Positions 1 through 7,544 are shown, counted from the stretch's first letter. The stretch is 64,000 nt of DNA from Mycolicibacterium celeriflavum (GCF_010731795.1 NZ_AP022591.1:4402001-4466000); one strand, 5' to 3'. Program-made: numbers and translations. The notes: generated by a model not told the origin, from the sequence alone.

Positions 1-456
1 GATGCCCCACCCGCCGAGATAGGCGTTGGCCGCCAGCACCGAGCCGAACCCGAACTCGTCGGCGCGCCCGAGTAGGTCGTCACCCTCCACGTGCGCGACG
101 TTGACCGAGAGTCCCAGCCGGTCGGCCAGTGCTCGCACCGCGTCGGCCAGCCCGGCGGGGTTGAGTCCGCCGGCGTTGGCCACGATCCGCACACCGCGGT
201 CCAGCGCCAGCCCGAGGCACTCCTCCAGCTGGGTCAGGAACGTCTTGGCGTATCCTCGGGCCGGGTCCTTGGCGCGGTCGCGGGCCAGGATCAGCATGGT
301 CAGCTCGGCCAGGTAGTCGCCGGTGAGGTAGTCCAGGTCGCCGCCGGTCAGCATCTCCCGCATCGCCGCCAGCCGGTCGCCGTAGAAGCCCGAGCAGTTG
401 CCGACGCGCACCGGACCGGACGACTGCAGAGGCGGCTCAGAAACAGGGGAGGTCAC
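1..456 (-). CDS. AtuA-family (acyclic terpene utilisation) protein, N-terminal part
   Basis: Partial gene running off the left edge; 152 codons are visible from a GTG at 456, preceded by AAGGGAG at a normal distance. The protein begins VTSPVSEPP, then VRVGNCSGFYGDRL and later RIVANAGGLNPAGLADAVR, the hallmark start of the AtuA/DUF1446 family. In Pseudomonas, atuA lies in the acyclic terpene (citronellol/geraniol) catabolic cluster; in mycobacteria relatives sit beside acyl-CoA carboxylase genes, so a role in branched acyl-CoA breakdown is inferred only. The biochemical activity of the family is not settled. A palindromic operator candidate (483-498) lies just upstream. Family assignment is fairly sure, function is not. 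Confidence 0.8.
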   Translation of the reverse strand, partial: MTSPVSEPPLQSSGPVRVGNCSGFYGDRLAAMREMLTGGDLDYLTGDYLAELTMLILARDRAKDPARGYAKTFLTQLEECLGLALDRGVRIVANAGGLNPAGLADAVRALADRLGLSVNVAHVEGDDLLGRADEFGFGSVLAANAYLGGWGI

Positions 457-482
457 GCAGGCTCCCTTCGTTACGGGCCCTC

Positions 483-498
483 AACCAACCGGTAGGTT
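483..498. promoter_or_regulatory. palindromic operator candidate upstream of the AtuA-family gene
   Basis: AACC-A-ACCGGT-A-GGTT is symmetric at every position but the two single spacer bases. It ends 27 bp before the GTG of the divergent AtuA gene. Size and symmetry suit a TetR-family dimer; no cognate regulator is visible in the window. Confidence 0.4.
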
Positions 499-561
499 AG
501 CGGGTACCGGCGGTATCGCGTCAAGGCATCAGCCACACGAGTTGGCCGCAGAATCGCTGTT

Positions 562-591
562 TTGGAGGCTACGCAGGTCGTTGGCTATCCT
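562..591 (+). promoter_or_regulatory. candidate SigA promoter for rpmF
   Basis: TTGGAG (562-567), 18 bp spacer, TATCCT (586-591). Transcription would start near 598, giving a leader of about 60 nt before the rpmF ATG. Confidence 0.45.
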
Positions 592-660
592 GAAGGGCAA
601 TCGCCGACGCTGCACCCCCGCGTGGCGCACGCACTCAACCCCGCAAGAGGAGACCCGATC

Positions 661-834
661 ATGGCTGTGCCCAAGCGCAGGATGTCGCGCGCGAACACCC
701 GTAGCCGGCGTGCGCAGTGGAAGGCCAAGCGCACCGAACTGGTCGGCGTGAACGTCGCCGGCCAGCAGCACAAGGTGCCGCGTCGGCTGCTCAAAGCCGC
801 CCGCCTGGGCCTGATCGACCTCGACCGCCGCTAG
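661..834 (+). CDS. rpmF: 50S ribosomal protein L32
   Basis: A 57-residue, strongly basic protein beginning MAVPKRRMSRANTRSRR and ending KVPRRLLKAARLGLIDLDRR, near-identical in layout to mycobacterial L32 (Rv0979A). The ATG at 661 follows AAGAGGAG at good spacing. It lacks the four zinc-ribbon cysteines found in the Cys-plus form of L32, so this is the zinc-independent form, usual for mycobacteria at this locus. It is a structural protein of the large ribosomal subunit. It lies directly upstream of mprA and may be transcribed into it, although a separate MprA-type site lies between them. Confidence 0.97.
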   Translation: MAVPKRRMSRANTRSRRAQWKAKRTELVGVNVAGQQHKVPRRLLKAARLGLIDLDRR

Positions 835-871
835 CGCTCTGGCTCCATTGCCGGCCGCGCCGGCGGCGCAC

Positions 872-890
872 CTCTCAGGTCACTCTCAGA
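872..890 (+). promoter_or_regulatory. MprA box upstream of mprA
   Basis: CTCTCAGG-TCA-CTCTCAGA: two 8-bp direct repeats separated by 3 bp, the exact 19-bp architecture described for the M. tuberculosis MprA binding site. It lies 15 bp before the mprA start codon, so autoregulation of mprA-mprB is the likely use. Confidence 0.75.
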
Positions 891-905
891 GAGGGGGGCG
901 ACACT

Positions 906-1601
906 GTGGCTGTGCGCATTCTTGTCGTTGATGATGACCGCGCGGTGCGCGAGTCGCTGCGCCGTTCGCTCTCCTTCAACGGTTACTCCGTCGAACTGGC
1001 TCAGGACGGCGTCGAGGCACTGGACCTGATCGCCAGTGATCGGCCCGACGCCCTGGTGCTCGATGTGATGATGCCGCGGTTGGACGGCCTCGAGGTGTGT
1101 CGCCAGTTGCGTAGCACCGGCGACGACCTGCCGATCCTGGTGTTGACGGCGCGGGACTCGGTCTCCGAGCGCGTCGCGGGCCTCGATGCCGGTGCCGACG
1201 ACTACCTACCGAAGCCGTTCGCCCTCGAGGAACTCCTGGCTCGCATGCGGGCGCTGCTGCGCCGCACCGGGCCCGAAGACGACGGCGCCGAGTCGGCCGC
1301 CATGACGTTCTCCGATCTTTCGCTCGACCCCGTCACCCGCGAGGTCACCCGGGGTCAACGCCCGATCAGCCTGACCCGCACCGAGTTCGCGCTGCTCGAG
1401 ATGCTCATCGCCAACCCCCGCCGGGTGCTTACCCGCAGTCGCATCCTCGAAGAGGTGTGGGGATTCGACTTCCCGACCTCCGGCAACGCCCTCGAGGTGT
1501 ACGTCGGCTATTTGCGCCGCAAGACCGAAGCCGAAGGAGAGCCGCGACTGATCCACACCGTGCGCGGGGTGGGTTATGTGCTGCGCGAAACGCCTCCCTG
1601 A
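906..1601 (+). CDS. mprA: two-component response regulator MprA
   Basis: A 231-residue OmpR-class regulator. Receiver domain residues 1-125 with acidic pocket VVDDD (9-11), phospho-acceptor Asp near 53 in VLDVMMP and Lys near 103 in PKPF; winged-helix DNA-binding domain about 130-230, ending RRKTEAEGEPRLIHTVRGVGYVL. It matches Rv0981 closely over its length. In M. tuberculosis MprA responds to envelope stress, binds upstream of its own gene and pepD, and feeds the SigE response. The GTG at 906 fits the conserved N-terminus. The stop codon overlaps the mprB ATG by one base, so regulator and kinase are translationally coupled. Confidence 0.97.
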   Translation: MAVRILVVDDDRAVRESLRRSLSFNGYSVELAQDGVEALDLIASDRPDALVLDVMMPRLDGLEVCRQLRSTGDDLPILVLTARDSVSERVAGLDAGADDYLPKPFALEELLARMRALLRRTGPEDDGAESAAMTFSDLSLDPVTREVTRGQRPISLTRTEFALLEMLIANPRRVLTRSRILEEVWGFDFPTSGNALEVYVGYLRRKTEAEGEPRLIHTVRGVGYVLRETPP

Positions 1602-3070
1602 TGTCCGCACCGAGTTACGGGTCTGCCCCCCAACCTGATTCGCGTTATCCGCAGTCGAGAACGAGTTCGGTGTCGCTGCGGTGGCGCGTGATGCTGCTGG
1701 CGATGTCGATGGTGGCGATGGTCGTGGTGCTGATGGCGGTGGCGGTTTGGGCGGTGGTGTCCCGCGCGCTCTACGACGACGTCGACAACCAACTGCGCAC
1801 CCGGGCCCGTCTGCTGATCGAGAGCGGATCGCTGCAGGCCGACCCGAGCAAGGCGATCGAGGGCACCGCGTACTCGGACGTCAACGCGATGCTGGTGATC
1901 CCCGGCCGGGCCATCTTCACGGCCAACCAGCAGGGGCAGACGCTGCCGCTGGGCGAACCCGAGAAGGCGGTGCTGCGCGGAGACCTGATCATGTCGCTGC
2001 GCACGGCCGACCATCAGCGGGTGCTGGCGATGCATCTGTCCAACGACAGCTCACTGTTGATCTCCAAGAGCATGGTGCCGACCGCACAACTGCTCCGGCG
2101 CCTCAGCACGGTGCTGATGATCGTCGGCGGAGTCGGTGTTGCGGTGGCCGCCATCGCCGGTGGTGCTGTCGCGCGTGCGGGCCTGCGACCCGTGGCACGG
2201 TTGACCGAAGCCGCCGAACGGGTGGCGCGCACCGACGACCTGCGGCCGATTCCGGTGTTCGGCAGCGACGAACTCGCCCGCCTCACCGAGGCGTTCAACA
2301 TGATGTTGCGTGCGCTGGCGGAGTCCCGGGAACGCCAAGCCCGCCTGGTCACCGATGCCGGGCACGAACTGCGCACACCGCTGACGTCGTTGCGCACCAA
2401 TGTCGAACTGCTGATGGCGTCGATGGCCCCCGGTGCGCCGCGGTTGCCGGAGGAGGAGATGGCGGATCTGCGCGCCGACGTGATCGCCCAGATCGAGGAA
2501 CTGTCGACATTGGTCGGCGATCTGGTTGACCTGACGCGCGACGACGCGAGCGTCACCGTGCATGAATCGGTCGACGTCGCCGAGATCGTGGACCGGTCGC
2601 TGGAACGAGTTCGCCGCCGCCGCAACGACATCGACTTCGAGACGGCGACTACTTCGTGGGTCGTCTACGGCGACGAGGCGGGGTTGGGTCGCGCCGTGCT
2701 CAACCTGCTCGACAACGCCGCGAAGTGGAGCCCGCCGGGCGGCCGGGTGGTGGTGCGCCTGCACCAGGTCGATCCCATGTACGCCGAGTTGGTCGTCTCC
2801 GACTACGGCCCCGGCATTCCGCCTCAGGAGCGGTCGCTGGTGTTCGAGCGCTTCTACCGGTCGACGACGGCGCGGTCGATGTCCGGCTCGGGCCTCGGGT
2901 TGGCGATCGTCAAACAGGTTGTGCTCAAGCACGGTGGTTCGCTGCGCATCGAGGACACCGTGCCCGGCGGCAATCCACCGGGCACGTCGGTGCACGTGGT
3001 GCTGCCGGGGCGGCCCACGCTGGAAGTTTCCCCCGAGCGCAGCGTGCCCCGACACGCGCCCGCCGAGTAG
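1601..3070 (+). CDS. mprB: sensor histidine kinase MprB
   Basis: A 489-residue membrane kinase. Two membrane segments (about 29-52 and 169-191) bracket an extracytoplasmic sensor of roughly 115 residues. A HAMP linker follows, then the dimerisation/phospho-acceptor domain with His255 in HELRTPLTSLRTN, then the ATPase domain with N box (LDNAAKWS), G1 (DYGPGIP), F box (FERFY) and G2 (GSGLGLAI). It autophosphorylates and signals to MprA; in M. tuberculosis the sensor binds DnaK and detects extracytoplasmic protein damage. The ATG at 1601 overlaps the mprA stop. The N-terminal cytoplasmic tail is longer and richer in Ser/Pro than in Rv0982. Confidence 0.96.
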   Translation: MSAPSYGSAPQPDSRYPQSRTSSVSLRWRVMLLAMSMVAMVVVLMAVAVWAVVSRALYDDVDNQLRTRARLLIESGSLQADPSKAIEGTAYSDVNAMLVIPGRAIFTANQQGQTLPLGEPEKAVLRGDLIMSLRTADHQRVLAMHLSNDSSLLISKSMVPTAQLLRRLSTVLMIVGGVGVAVAAIAGGAVARAGLRPVARLTEAAERVARTDDLRPIPVFGSDELARLTEAFNMMLRALAESRERQARLVTDAGHELRTPLTSLRTNVELLMASMAPGAPRLPEEEMADLRADVIAQIEELSTLVGDLVDLTRDDASVTVHESVDVAEIVDRSLERVRRRRNDIDFETATTSWVVYGDEAGLGRAVLNLLDNAAKWSPPGGRVVVRLHQVDPMYAELVVSDYGPGIPPQERSLVFERFYRSTTARSMSGSGLGLAIVKQVVLKHGGSLRIEDTVPGGNPPGTSVHVVLPGRPTLEVSPERSVPRHAPAE

Positions 3071-3243
3071 CCCCGTGGCGGGTCCCCATCGACGATGATT
3101 GACCTCGGCGGGAAAAGGGGACGAATTTGGGTGTGTCCCGAACGTTCTCTAAGTGGATTCTCAGCCCGACTGGGCACTGTTGACCATGCGTCCAGCGTTG
3201 TGCAGATATCGGACCCCAGAAGAAAAGGAACAGCCCGAGCGAC

Positions 3244-4596
3244 ATGACGAACCACCCGAGGTACTCGCCGCCCCCGCCGCCCGGCCGTCGACCGATCGGT
3301 CCTGAGCATGCCGCGCCCGGCTACCCGGGTGCCGCCCAGCGCCCCGGCGCGTACCCGCAGCAGCCGTATGACTGGCGTTACACAACCCAACAGCATGCGA
3401 CCCAGCAGCACACACCCCAACAGTATTTCCGTGCGCCCTACGACCCCTACCGCGGCGCGCCACAGCCGCTAGCCGGCCAGTCGCCGCAAAAGCGTTCTCG
3501 CGCAGGCGCTTTGACCGCCGGCGCAGTGGCAATCGCGGTGGTCTCCGCCGGCATCGGCGGCGGGACGGCGCTGCTGGTGCAGCCGGACGGGCAGTCGGCG
3601 ACCTCGTCGATCGGTGGGGCCGCGCCCAGCGTGCCCGCCGCCAGCCTGCCGTCGGGCACCGTCGAACAGGTCGCCGCGAAAGTGGTGCCCAGCGTGGTGA
3701 AGCTCGAGACCGACATGGGCCGGGCGTCCGAAGAGGGCTCCGGGGTCATCCTGTCCTCCGACGGCTTGATCCTGACCAACAACCACGTGGTCTCGGCCGC
3801 TCAGGCCGCCCCGGGCGGCGGTCCCGCCGGTGGGCCGACCAAGGTCACCTTCTCCAACGGTCGCACCACCTCGTTCACCGTCGTCGGCACCGACCCGAGC
3901 AGCGACATCGCGGTGGTGAAAGCGCAGGGCGTATCGAATCTGACCCCGATCGCCATCGGATCGTCTTCGGACCTGCGGGTCGGTCAGGACGTGATCGCTG
4001 TCGGCTCGCCACTGGGCCTGGAGGGCACCGTGACCACGGGCATCATCAGCGCGCTGAACCGGCCCGTCGCCGCGAGCGGAGATGCCCGCAATCAGAACAC
4101 CGTGCTCGACGCGATCCAGACCGACGCGGCGATCAACCCCGGCAACTCCGGGGGCGCGCTGGTCAACATGAACGCAGAGCTGATCGGCATCAACTCGGCG
4201 ATCGCCACGCTGGGGGCCGACGCTGGACCACAGGCGCAGAGCGGTTCGATCGGCCTGGGTTTCGCGATCCCGGTCGACCAGGCCAAACGAATCGCCGACG
4301 AGCTGATCAAGAACGGCACCGCCGCACACGCCTCGCTGGGTGTGCAGGTGGGCACCGACGCATCGATCGACGGCGCGCGCATCGTCGAGGTCGTCGATGG
4401 TGGGGCCGCCGCCGCGGCAGGCCTGCCGAGCGGAGTGGTGGTCACGAAGGTCGACGACCGGGTGATCAGCAGCGCCGACGCGCTCGTCGCGGCCATCCGG
4501 TCGCGGGCGCCGGGGGACAAGGTCACATTGTCGTACTTGGACCCGTCGGGTAAAACGCGGTCGGTCCAGGTCACGCTCGGTAAGGCTCAGCAGTGA
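3244..4596 (+). CDS. pepD: HtrA-like serine protease PepD
   Basis: A 450-residue trypsin-like protease with a PDZ domain. Residues 1-85 are a Pro/Gln/Tyr-rich cytoplasmic segment, 86-113 a membrane anchor, 135-345 the protease domain with triad His181 (TNNHVV), Asp221 (SDIAVV) and Ser302 (GNSGGALV), and 360-450 a PDZ domain. The ATG at 3244 is the only possible start: the frame back to the stop at 3181 contains no ATG, GTG or TTG. PepD degrades or holds misfolded envelope proteins and acts with MprAB and SigE. The 173-bp gap after mprB holds imperfect TTCTC repeats (3145-3165) that could bind MprA but do not match the 19-bp form. Confidence 0.96.
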   Translation: MTNHPRYSPPPPPGRRPIGPEHAAPGYPGAAQRPGAYPQQPYDWRYTTQQHATQQHTPQQYFRAPYDPYRGAPQPLAGQSPQKRSRAGALTAGAVAIAVVSAGIGGGTALLVQPDGQSATSSIGGAAPSVPAASLPSGTVEQVAAKVVPSVVKLETDMGRASEEGSGVILSSDGLILTNNHVVSAAQAAPGGGPAGGPTKVTFSNGRTTSFTVVGTDPSSDIAVVKAQGVSNLTPIAIGSSSDLRVGQDVIAVGSPLGLEGTVTTGIISALNRPVAASGDARNQNTVLDAIQTDAAINPGNSGGALVNMNAELIGINSAIATLGADAGPQAQSGSIGLGFAIPVDQAKRIADELIKNGTAAHASLGVQVGTDASIDGARIVEVVDGGAAAAAGLPSGVVVTKVDDRVISSADALVAAIRSRAPGDKVTLSYLDPSGKTRSVQVTLGKAQQ

Positions 4597-4664
4597 CGCC
4601 GACCGGCACGATCCCGCTGAGAGTGGCCGCGCCCCTGTCGCCGTCCACATATACGGTTGCACTC

Positions 4665-5162
4665 ATGGAACAGCCAGGGGAGTTGGTGGGCCGCGCACTG
4701 GTCGTCGTGGTCGATGACCGCACCGCACACGGCGACGAGGAGGACCACAGCGGTCCGCTGGTCACAGAGTTGCTCAACGAGGCGGGATTCGTCGTCGACG
4801 GGGTCGTCGTGGTGTCCTCCGACGAGGTCGAGATCCGCAATGCGCTCAACACCGCGGTGATCGGCGGGGTGGACCTGGTGGTGTCCGTCGGCGGCACCGG
4901 TGTCACCCCCCGCGACGTCACTCCCGAAGCCACCCGCGACATCCTCGACCGGGAACTGCTCGGAATATCCGAGGCGCTGCGGGCCTCCGGATTGTCCGCA
5001 GGCATGATCGACGCCGGAGTGTCGCGGGGGCTCGCCGGCATCTCCGGCAGCACGCTTGTGGTCAACCTCGCCGGTTCCCGCGCCGCGGTGCGCGACGGCA
5101 TGGCGACGCTCAATCCGCTGGCGATCCAGATCATCGGCGACCTGTCCAGCCTGGAAATCTGA
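4665..5162 (+). CDS. moaB2: MoaB2, molybdopterin-binding (MogA/MoaB-like) protein
   Basis: 166 residues from ATG 4665. The fold is that of MoaB/MogA, with the molybdopterin-binding signature VVSVGGTGVTPRDVTPEATR and the AHGDEEDHSGPLVTELL substrate region. It matches Rv0984. Family members adenylylate molybdopterin before metal insertion; mycobacterial MoaB2 has also been reported to interact with SigE/PepD stress components, which fits the location. TACGGT lies 7 nt before the ATG, typical of a leaderless transcript, and no Shine-Dalgarno is seen. The alternative is GTG 4593, overlapping the pepD stop as GTGA, which would add 24 residues of low-complexity sequence. Confidence 0.93.
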   Translation: MEQPGELVGRALVVVVDDRTAHGDEEDHSGPLVTELLNEAGFVVDGVVVVSSDEVEIRNALNTAVIGGVDLVVSVGGTGVTPRDVTPEATRDILDRELLGISEALRASGLSAGMIDAGVSRGLAGISGSTLVVNLAGSRAAVRDGMATLNPLAIQIIGDLSSLEI

Positions 5163-5189
5163 ACTGGCTGCGCTCCCGATGGCGCTAAA

Positions 5190-5205
5190 TGTGATCTTCA
5201 TCACA
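5190..5205. promoter_or_regulatory. CRP-type (cAMP receptor protein) binding site
   Basis: TGTGATCTTCATCACA is a perfect match to the CRP consensus TGTGA-N6-TCACA used by mycobacterial CRP (Rv3676 family). It ends 13 bp before the GTG of the small ORF at 5219. If that gene is leaderless the site would be centred near -21, a position that suggests repression; it also lies about 370 bp upstream of the first porin promoter. Confidence 0.65.
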
Positions 5206-5218
5206 AAAGTGGCGAATT

Positions 5219-5377
5219 GTGACTGAACCGTCGAAACGAAATCGCGACGCCCTCGACGACGTCTTCGGCGAGGATCTACCGCAGACCTCCGCCGACGAGC
5301 GCGATACTCCGTCGGCCGACGATGAAGCCGAACGCGATCGCTGGTTACGGGAAAACCTTCCGCCGCACCACCTTTGA
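5219..5377 (+). CDS. conserved 52-residue charged protein
   Basis: A short ORF from GTG 5219 encoding VTEPSKRNRDALDDVFGEDLP and ending ERDRWLRENLPPHHL. It is very acidic and charged, without signal peptide or membrane segment. The WLRENLPPHH tail looks like one I recall in short mycobacterial hypothetical proteins near moaB2, but I cannot name a function. GTG-ACT start, normal codon use for the genome and a perfect CRP site just upstream all support a real gene. No Shine-Dalgarno is obvious. Confidence 0.6.
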   Translation: MTEPSKRNRDALDDVFGEDLPQTSADERDTPSADDEAERDRWLRENLPPHHL

Positions 5378-5696
5378 CACACCGTGCCGGCGCAGGGCCG
5401 AGCACCGTCAAGCCGGCTACCGAGCCGCGGCCGTGACCCGCAAAGGCGCAGATCCGGGCGCCGATGTTACGCCCAGGTAACCGCATGTCACAGCGCCACT
5501 GCGTGACGCCTGAGTAAATATCGGCGGGCCGGTAACGTCCCGTACACCTGCTGCGATCTCACGTTGCCGGGCTGGTACGCGACCGTTAAGTTTCCTCGTG
5601 CCGAGAGTGAGCAGCATGTGTGGCAGCAGCAGGGCCACGCACGGACAACAGAGCACGGTGAGCCCATGGCTGACCGCCGACGTAGCTAGGGAGAAC
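5378..5696. other. intergenic region before the first porin gene
   Basis: No credible gene. It holds the porin promoter (5564-5592) and about 97 nt of untranslated leader. The block around 5530-5570 (GGTAACG, GTACA, GTTGCCGG) is loosely repeated upstream of the second porin at about 6500-6530, which suggests the upstream DNA was duplicated along with the gene and then diverged. Confidence 0.6.
5564..5592 (+). promoter_or_regulatory. SigA-type promoter of first porin gene
   Basis: TTGCCG (5564-5569), 17 bp, TAAGTT (5587-5592), followed by TCCTCGTG. The same spacing and downstream CCTCGTG are found before the second porin. Expected transcription start is near 5598-5600. Confidence 0.7.
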
Positions 5697-6375
5697 ATGA
5701 AGGTTTTCAGTCGGGTGCTGATTGCGATGGTGGCGGCTGTCGCGTCGTTGTTCGTGGGCACGGGCACCTCGCATGCGGGGCTGGATAACGAGGTGAGTTT
5801 GGTCGACGGTCAGGACCGGACGTTGACGATTCAGCAGTGGGACACCTTCCTCAACGGGGTGTTTCCCCTTGATCGCAACCGGCTGACCCGCGAGTGGTTT
5901 CATAGTGGCCGCGCGAAGTACATCGTGGCGGGCCCCGGCGCCGATGAGTTCGAGGGCACGTTGGAGTTGGGTTATCAGATCGGCTTCCCGTGGTCGCTGG
6001 GCGTGGGCATCAACTTCAGCTACACCACCCCGAACGTCCTGTTCGACCAGGCGCCGCCGAACCTCGACCCCAGCGCGGGCTTCCTCACCACACCGAACTT
6101 CTTCCCGGGCGCGTCGATCAGCGCCGACCTCGGCAACGGTCCGGGCATTCAAGAGGTCGCAACGTTCTCGGTGGACGTCGCGGGTGCCAATGGCGGTGTG
6201 GCGGTGTCCAACGCGCACGGCACGGTGACCGGTGCGGCCGGTGGTGTGTTGTTGCGTCCGTTCGCCCGGCTCATCTCCTCGGCCGGCGACAGTGTCACCA
6301 CCTACGGCGAGCCCTGGAACATGAACTGAGCGCTCTCCCGAGCAACAAGACAGCCCCCGGACCCGTCCGGGGGCT
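5684..6375 (+). repeat. direct repeat unit 1 (porin gene with ribosome site and terminator)
   Basis: From AGCTAGGGAGAAC through the terminator hairpin this segment is almost identical to 6853-7544, offset by exactly 1169 bp with no indels. Similarity stops abruptly upstream of the ribosome-binding site. This is a recent tandem duplication or one kept uniform by gene conversion. Confidence 0.85.
5697..6329 (+). CDS. MspA-family outer-membrane porin, copy 1
   Basis: A 210-residue precursor: signal peptide 1-27 (MKVFSRVLIAMVAAV...TSHA) and 183-residue mature protein beginning GLDNEVSLVDGQDRT and ending TTYGEPWNMN. It aligns with M. smegmatis MspA along its length; eight subunits of MspA form a goblet-shaped channel in the outer membrane for small hydrophilic solutes. 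The constriction loop differs: MspA has Asp90, Asp91 and Asp93, here the loop reads LFDQAPPNLDPSAGF, keeping Asp90 but with Gln91 and Pro93, and is one residue shorter overall. ATG 5697 follows TAGGGAGAAC. Adjacent to a near-identical second copy; the locus corresponds to where M. smegmatis carries mspC near mscL (from memory). Confidence 0.96.
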   Translation: MKVFSRVLIAMVAAVASLFVGTGTSHAGLDNEVSLVDGQDRTLTIQQWDTFLNGVFPLDRNRLTREWFHSGRAKYIVAGPGADEFEGTLELGYQIGFPWSLGVGINFSYTTPNVLFDQAPPNLDPSAGFLTTPNFFPGASISADLGNGPGIQEVATFSVDVAGANGGVAVSNAHGTVTGAAGGVLLRPFARLISSAGDSVTTYGEPWNMN

Positions 6376-6385
6376 GACCTTTTGT
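6352..6385 (+). terminator. intrinsic terminator of first porin gene
   Basis: AGCCCCCGGA (6352-6361), CCCG loop, TCCGGGGGCT (6366-6375), then GACCTTTTG. Ten-bp GC-rich stem with a short T run. Confidence 0.88.
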
Positions 6386-6441
6386 CGTCTGTGAGTTGGC
6401 CGCGAAGTTGCCGGTTGGTAAACAATAAATCTAATTTGCTG

Positions 6442-6455
6442 GTGATCTTGATCAC
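6442..6455. promoter_or_regulatory. CRP-like inverted repeat between the porins
   Basis: GTGATCTTGATCAC is a perfect inverted repeat with the GTGA-N6-TCAC core of a CRP site; its middle resembles that of the site at 5190-5205 (GTGATCTTCATCAC). It lies about 230 bp upstream of the second porin -35 box. Confidence 0.45.
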
Positions 6456-6682
6456 TTCCGGTCACCGAGCCGCAACCACGTACTCCCGCTGCCTGTTCGC
6501 CGGTAACGCCGCGGTACATGACCGCCCGTTGCCGGCCAACGTCAAAACACCAGCCTGACACGTTGTGACATGCGCAGCCTCGTATCGAATCTTCTTGTCG
6601 CAAGTGTTAATCGCGCGACGATTCAAGATCGGCAAATGATCCTCCGCAGCGTTGCACGCTGAAATTCGATCGTCCGCTCGCG

Positions 6683-6711
6683 TTGCCGGTTCAGATCGGC
6701 GCCGTTATGTT
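6683..6711 (+). promoter_or_regulatory. SigA-type promoter of second porin gene
   Basis: TTGCCG (6683-6688), 17 bp, TATGTT (6706-6711), followed by CCTCGTG. Same -35, spacer length and start region as the first copy, though the spacer sequence differs. Confidence 0.7.
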
Positions 6712-6852
6712 CCTCGTGTCAACGGATGAGCGAGACGTACGAGCATCATGTGAGGTCTCATTTGCTGCGCATGTGCGCATACGTCGCGCGGTGGCGGTTG
6801 CGCCGGCACGGACTGACAACAGTTGCGGGCCTACAGGGGGCGCGCATCGACA

Positions 6853-7544
6853 AGCTAGGGAGAACATGAAGGTATTCAGTCGGGTGCTGATTGCGATGGT
6901 GGCGGCTGTCGCGTCGTTGTTCGTGAGCACTGGCACCTCTCATGCGGGGCTGGATAACGAGTTGAGTTTGGTCGACGGTCAGGACCGGACGTTGACGATT
7001 CAGCAGTGGGACACGTTTCTCAACGGGGTGTTTCCCCTTGATCGCAACCGGCTGACCCGTGAGTGGTTCCACAGTGGCCGCGCGAAGTACGTCGTGGCCG
7101 GTGAGGGTGCCGATGAGTTCGAGGGCACGTTGGAGTTGGGTTATCAGATCGGCTTCCCGTGGTCGCTGGGCGTGGGCATCAACTTCAGCTACACCACCCC
7201 GAACGTGCTGTTCGACCAGGCGCCGCCGAACCTCGACCCCAGCGCGGGCTTCCTCACCACACCGAACTTCTTCCCGGGCGCGTCGATCAGCGCCGACCTC
7301 GGCAACGGGCCCGGTATTCAAGAGGTCGCGACGTTCTCGGTGGACGTCGCGGGTGCCAATGGCGGTGTGGCGGTGTCCAACGCGCACGGCACGGTGACCG
7401 GTGCGGCCGGTGGTGTGTTGTTGCGTCCCTTCGCCCGGCTCATCTCCTCGGCCGGCGACAGTGTCACCACCTACGGCGAGCCCTGGAACATGAACTGAGC
7501 GCTCTCCCGAGCAACAACACAGCCCCCGGACCCGTCCGGGGGCT
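6853..7544 (+). repeat. direct repeat unit 2 (porin gene with ribosome site and terminator)
   Basis: Second copy of the 692-bp unit described at 5684-6375. The two units encode proteins differing at only four residues. Confidence 0.85.
6866..7498 (+). CDS. MspA-family outer-membrane porin, copy 2
   Basis: 210-residue precursor differing from copy 1 at four sites: Gly21Ser in the signal peptide and, in mature numbering, Val6Leu, Ile49Val and Pro53Glu. The altered constriction loop (Asp90, Gln91, Pro93) is identical in both copies, so it is a stable feature and not a sequencing slip in one gene. Same ribosome site TAGGGAGAAC and ATG context. Its own promoter and a different, longer leader suggest separately tuned expression. 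Function is inferred from MspA: diffusion channel of the mycobacterial outer membrane. Confidence 0.96.
   Translation: MKVFSRVLIAMVAAVASLFVSTGTSHAGLDNELSLVDGQDRTLTIQQWDTFLNGVFPLDRNRLTREWFHSGRAKYVVAGEGADEFEGTLELGYQIGFPWSLGVGINFSYTTPNVLFDQAPPNLDPSAGFLTTPNFFPGASISADLGNGPGIQEVATFSVDVAGANGGVAVSNAHGTVTGAAGGVLLRPFARLISSAGDSVTTYGEPWNMN

Larger units (their letters stand above)
6386..6865. other. intergenic region between the two porin genes
   Basis: No gene found. It contains a CRP-like inverted repeat (6442-6455), a SigA promoter (6683-6711) and a leader of about 148 nt that is unrelated in sequence to the leader of the first copy. It is noticeably AT-richer around 6420-6440. Confidence 0.6.

Noticed and set aside
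5598..5696. 33-residue extension of the first porin
   Set aside because: It would displace the signal peptide; the second copy has the same ATG and ribosome site without this extension, and 5598 coincides with the predicted transcription start.
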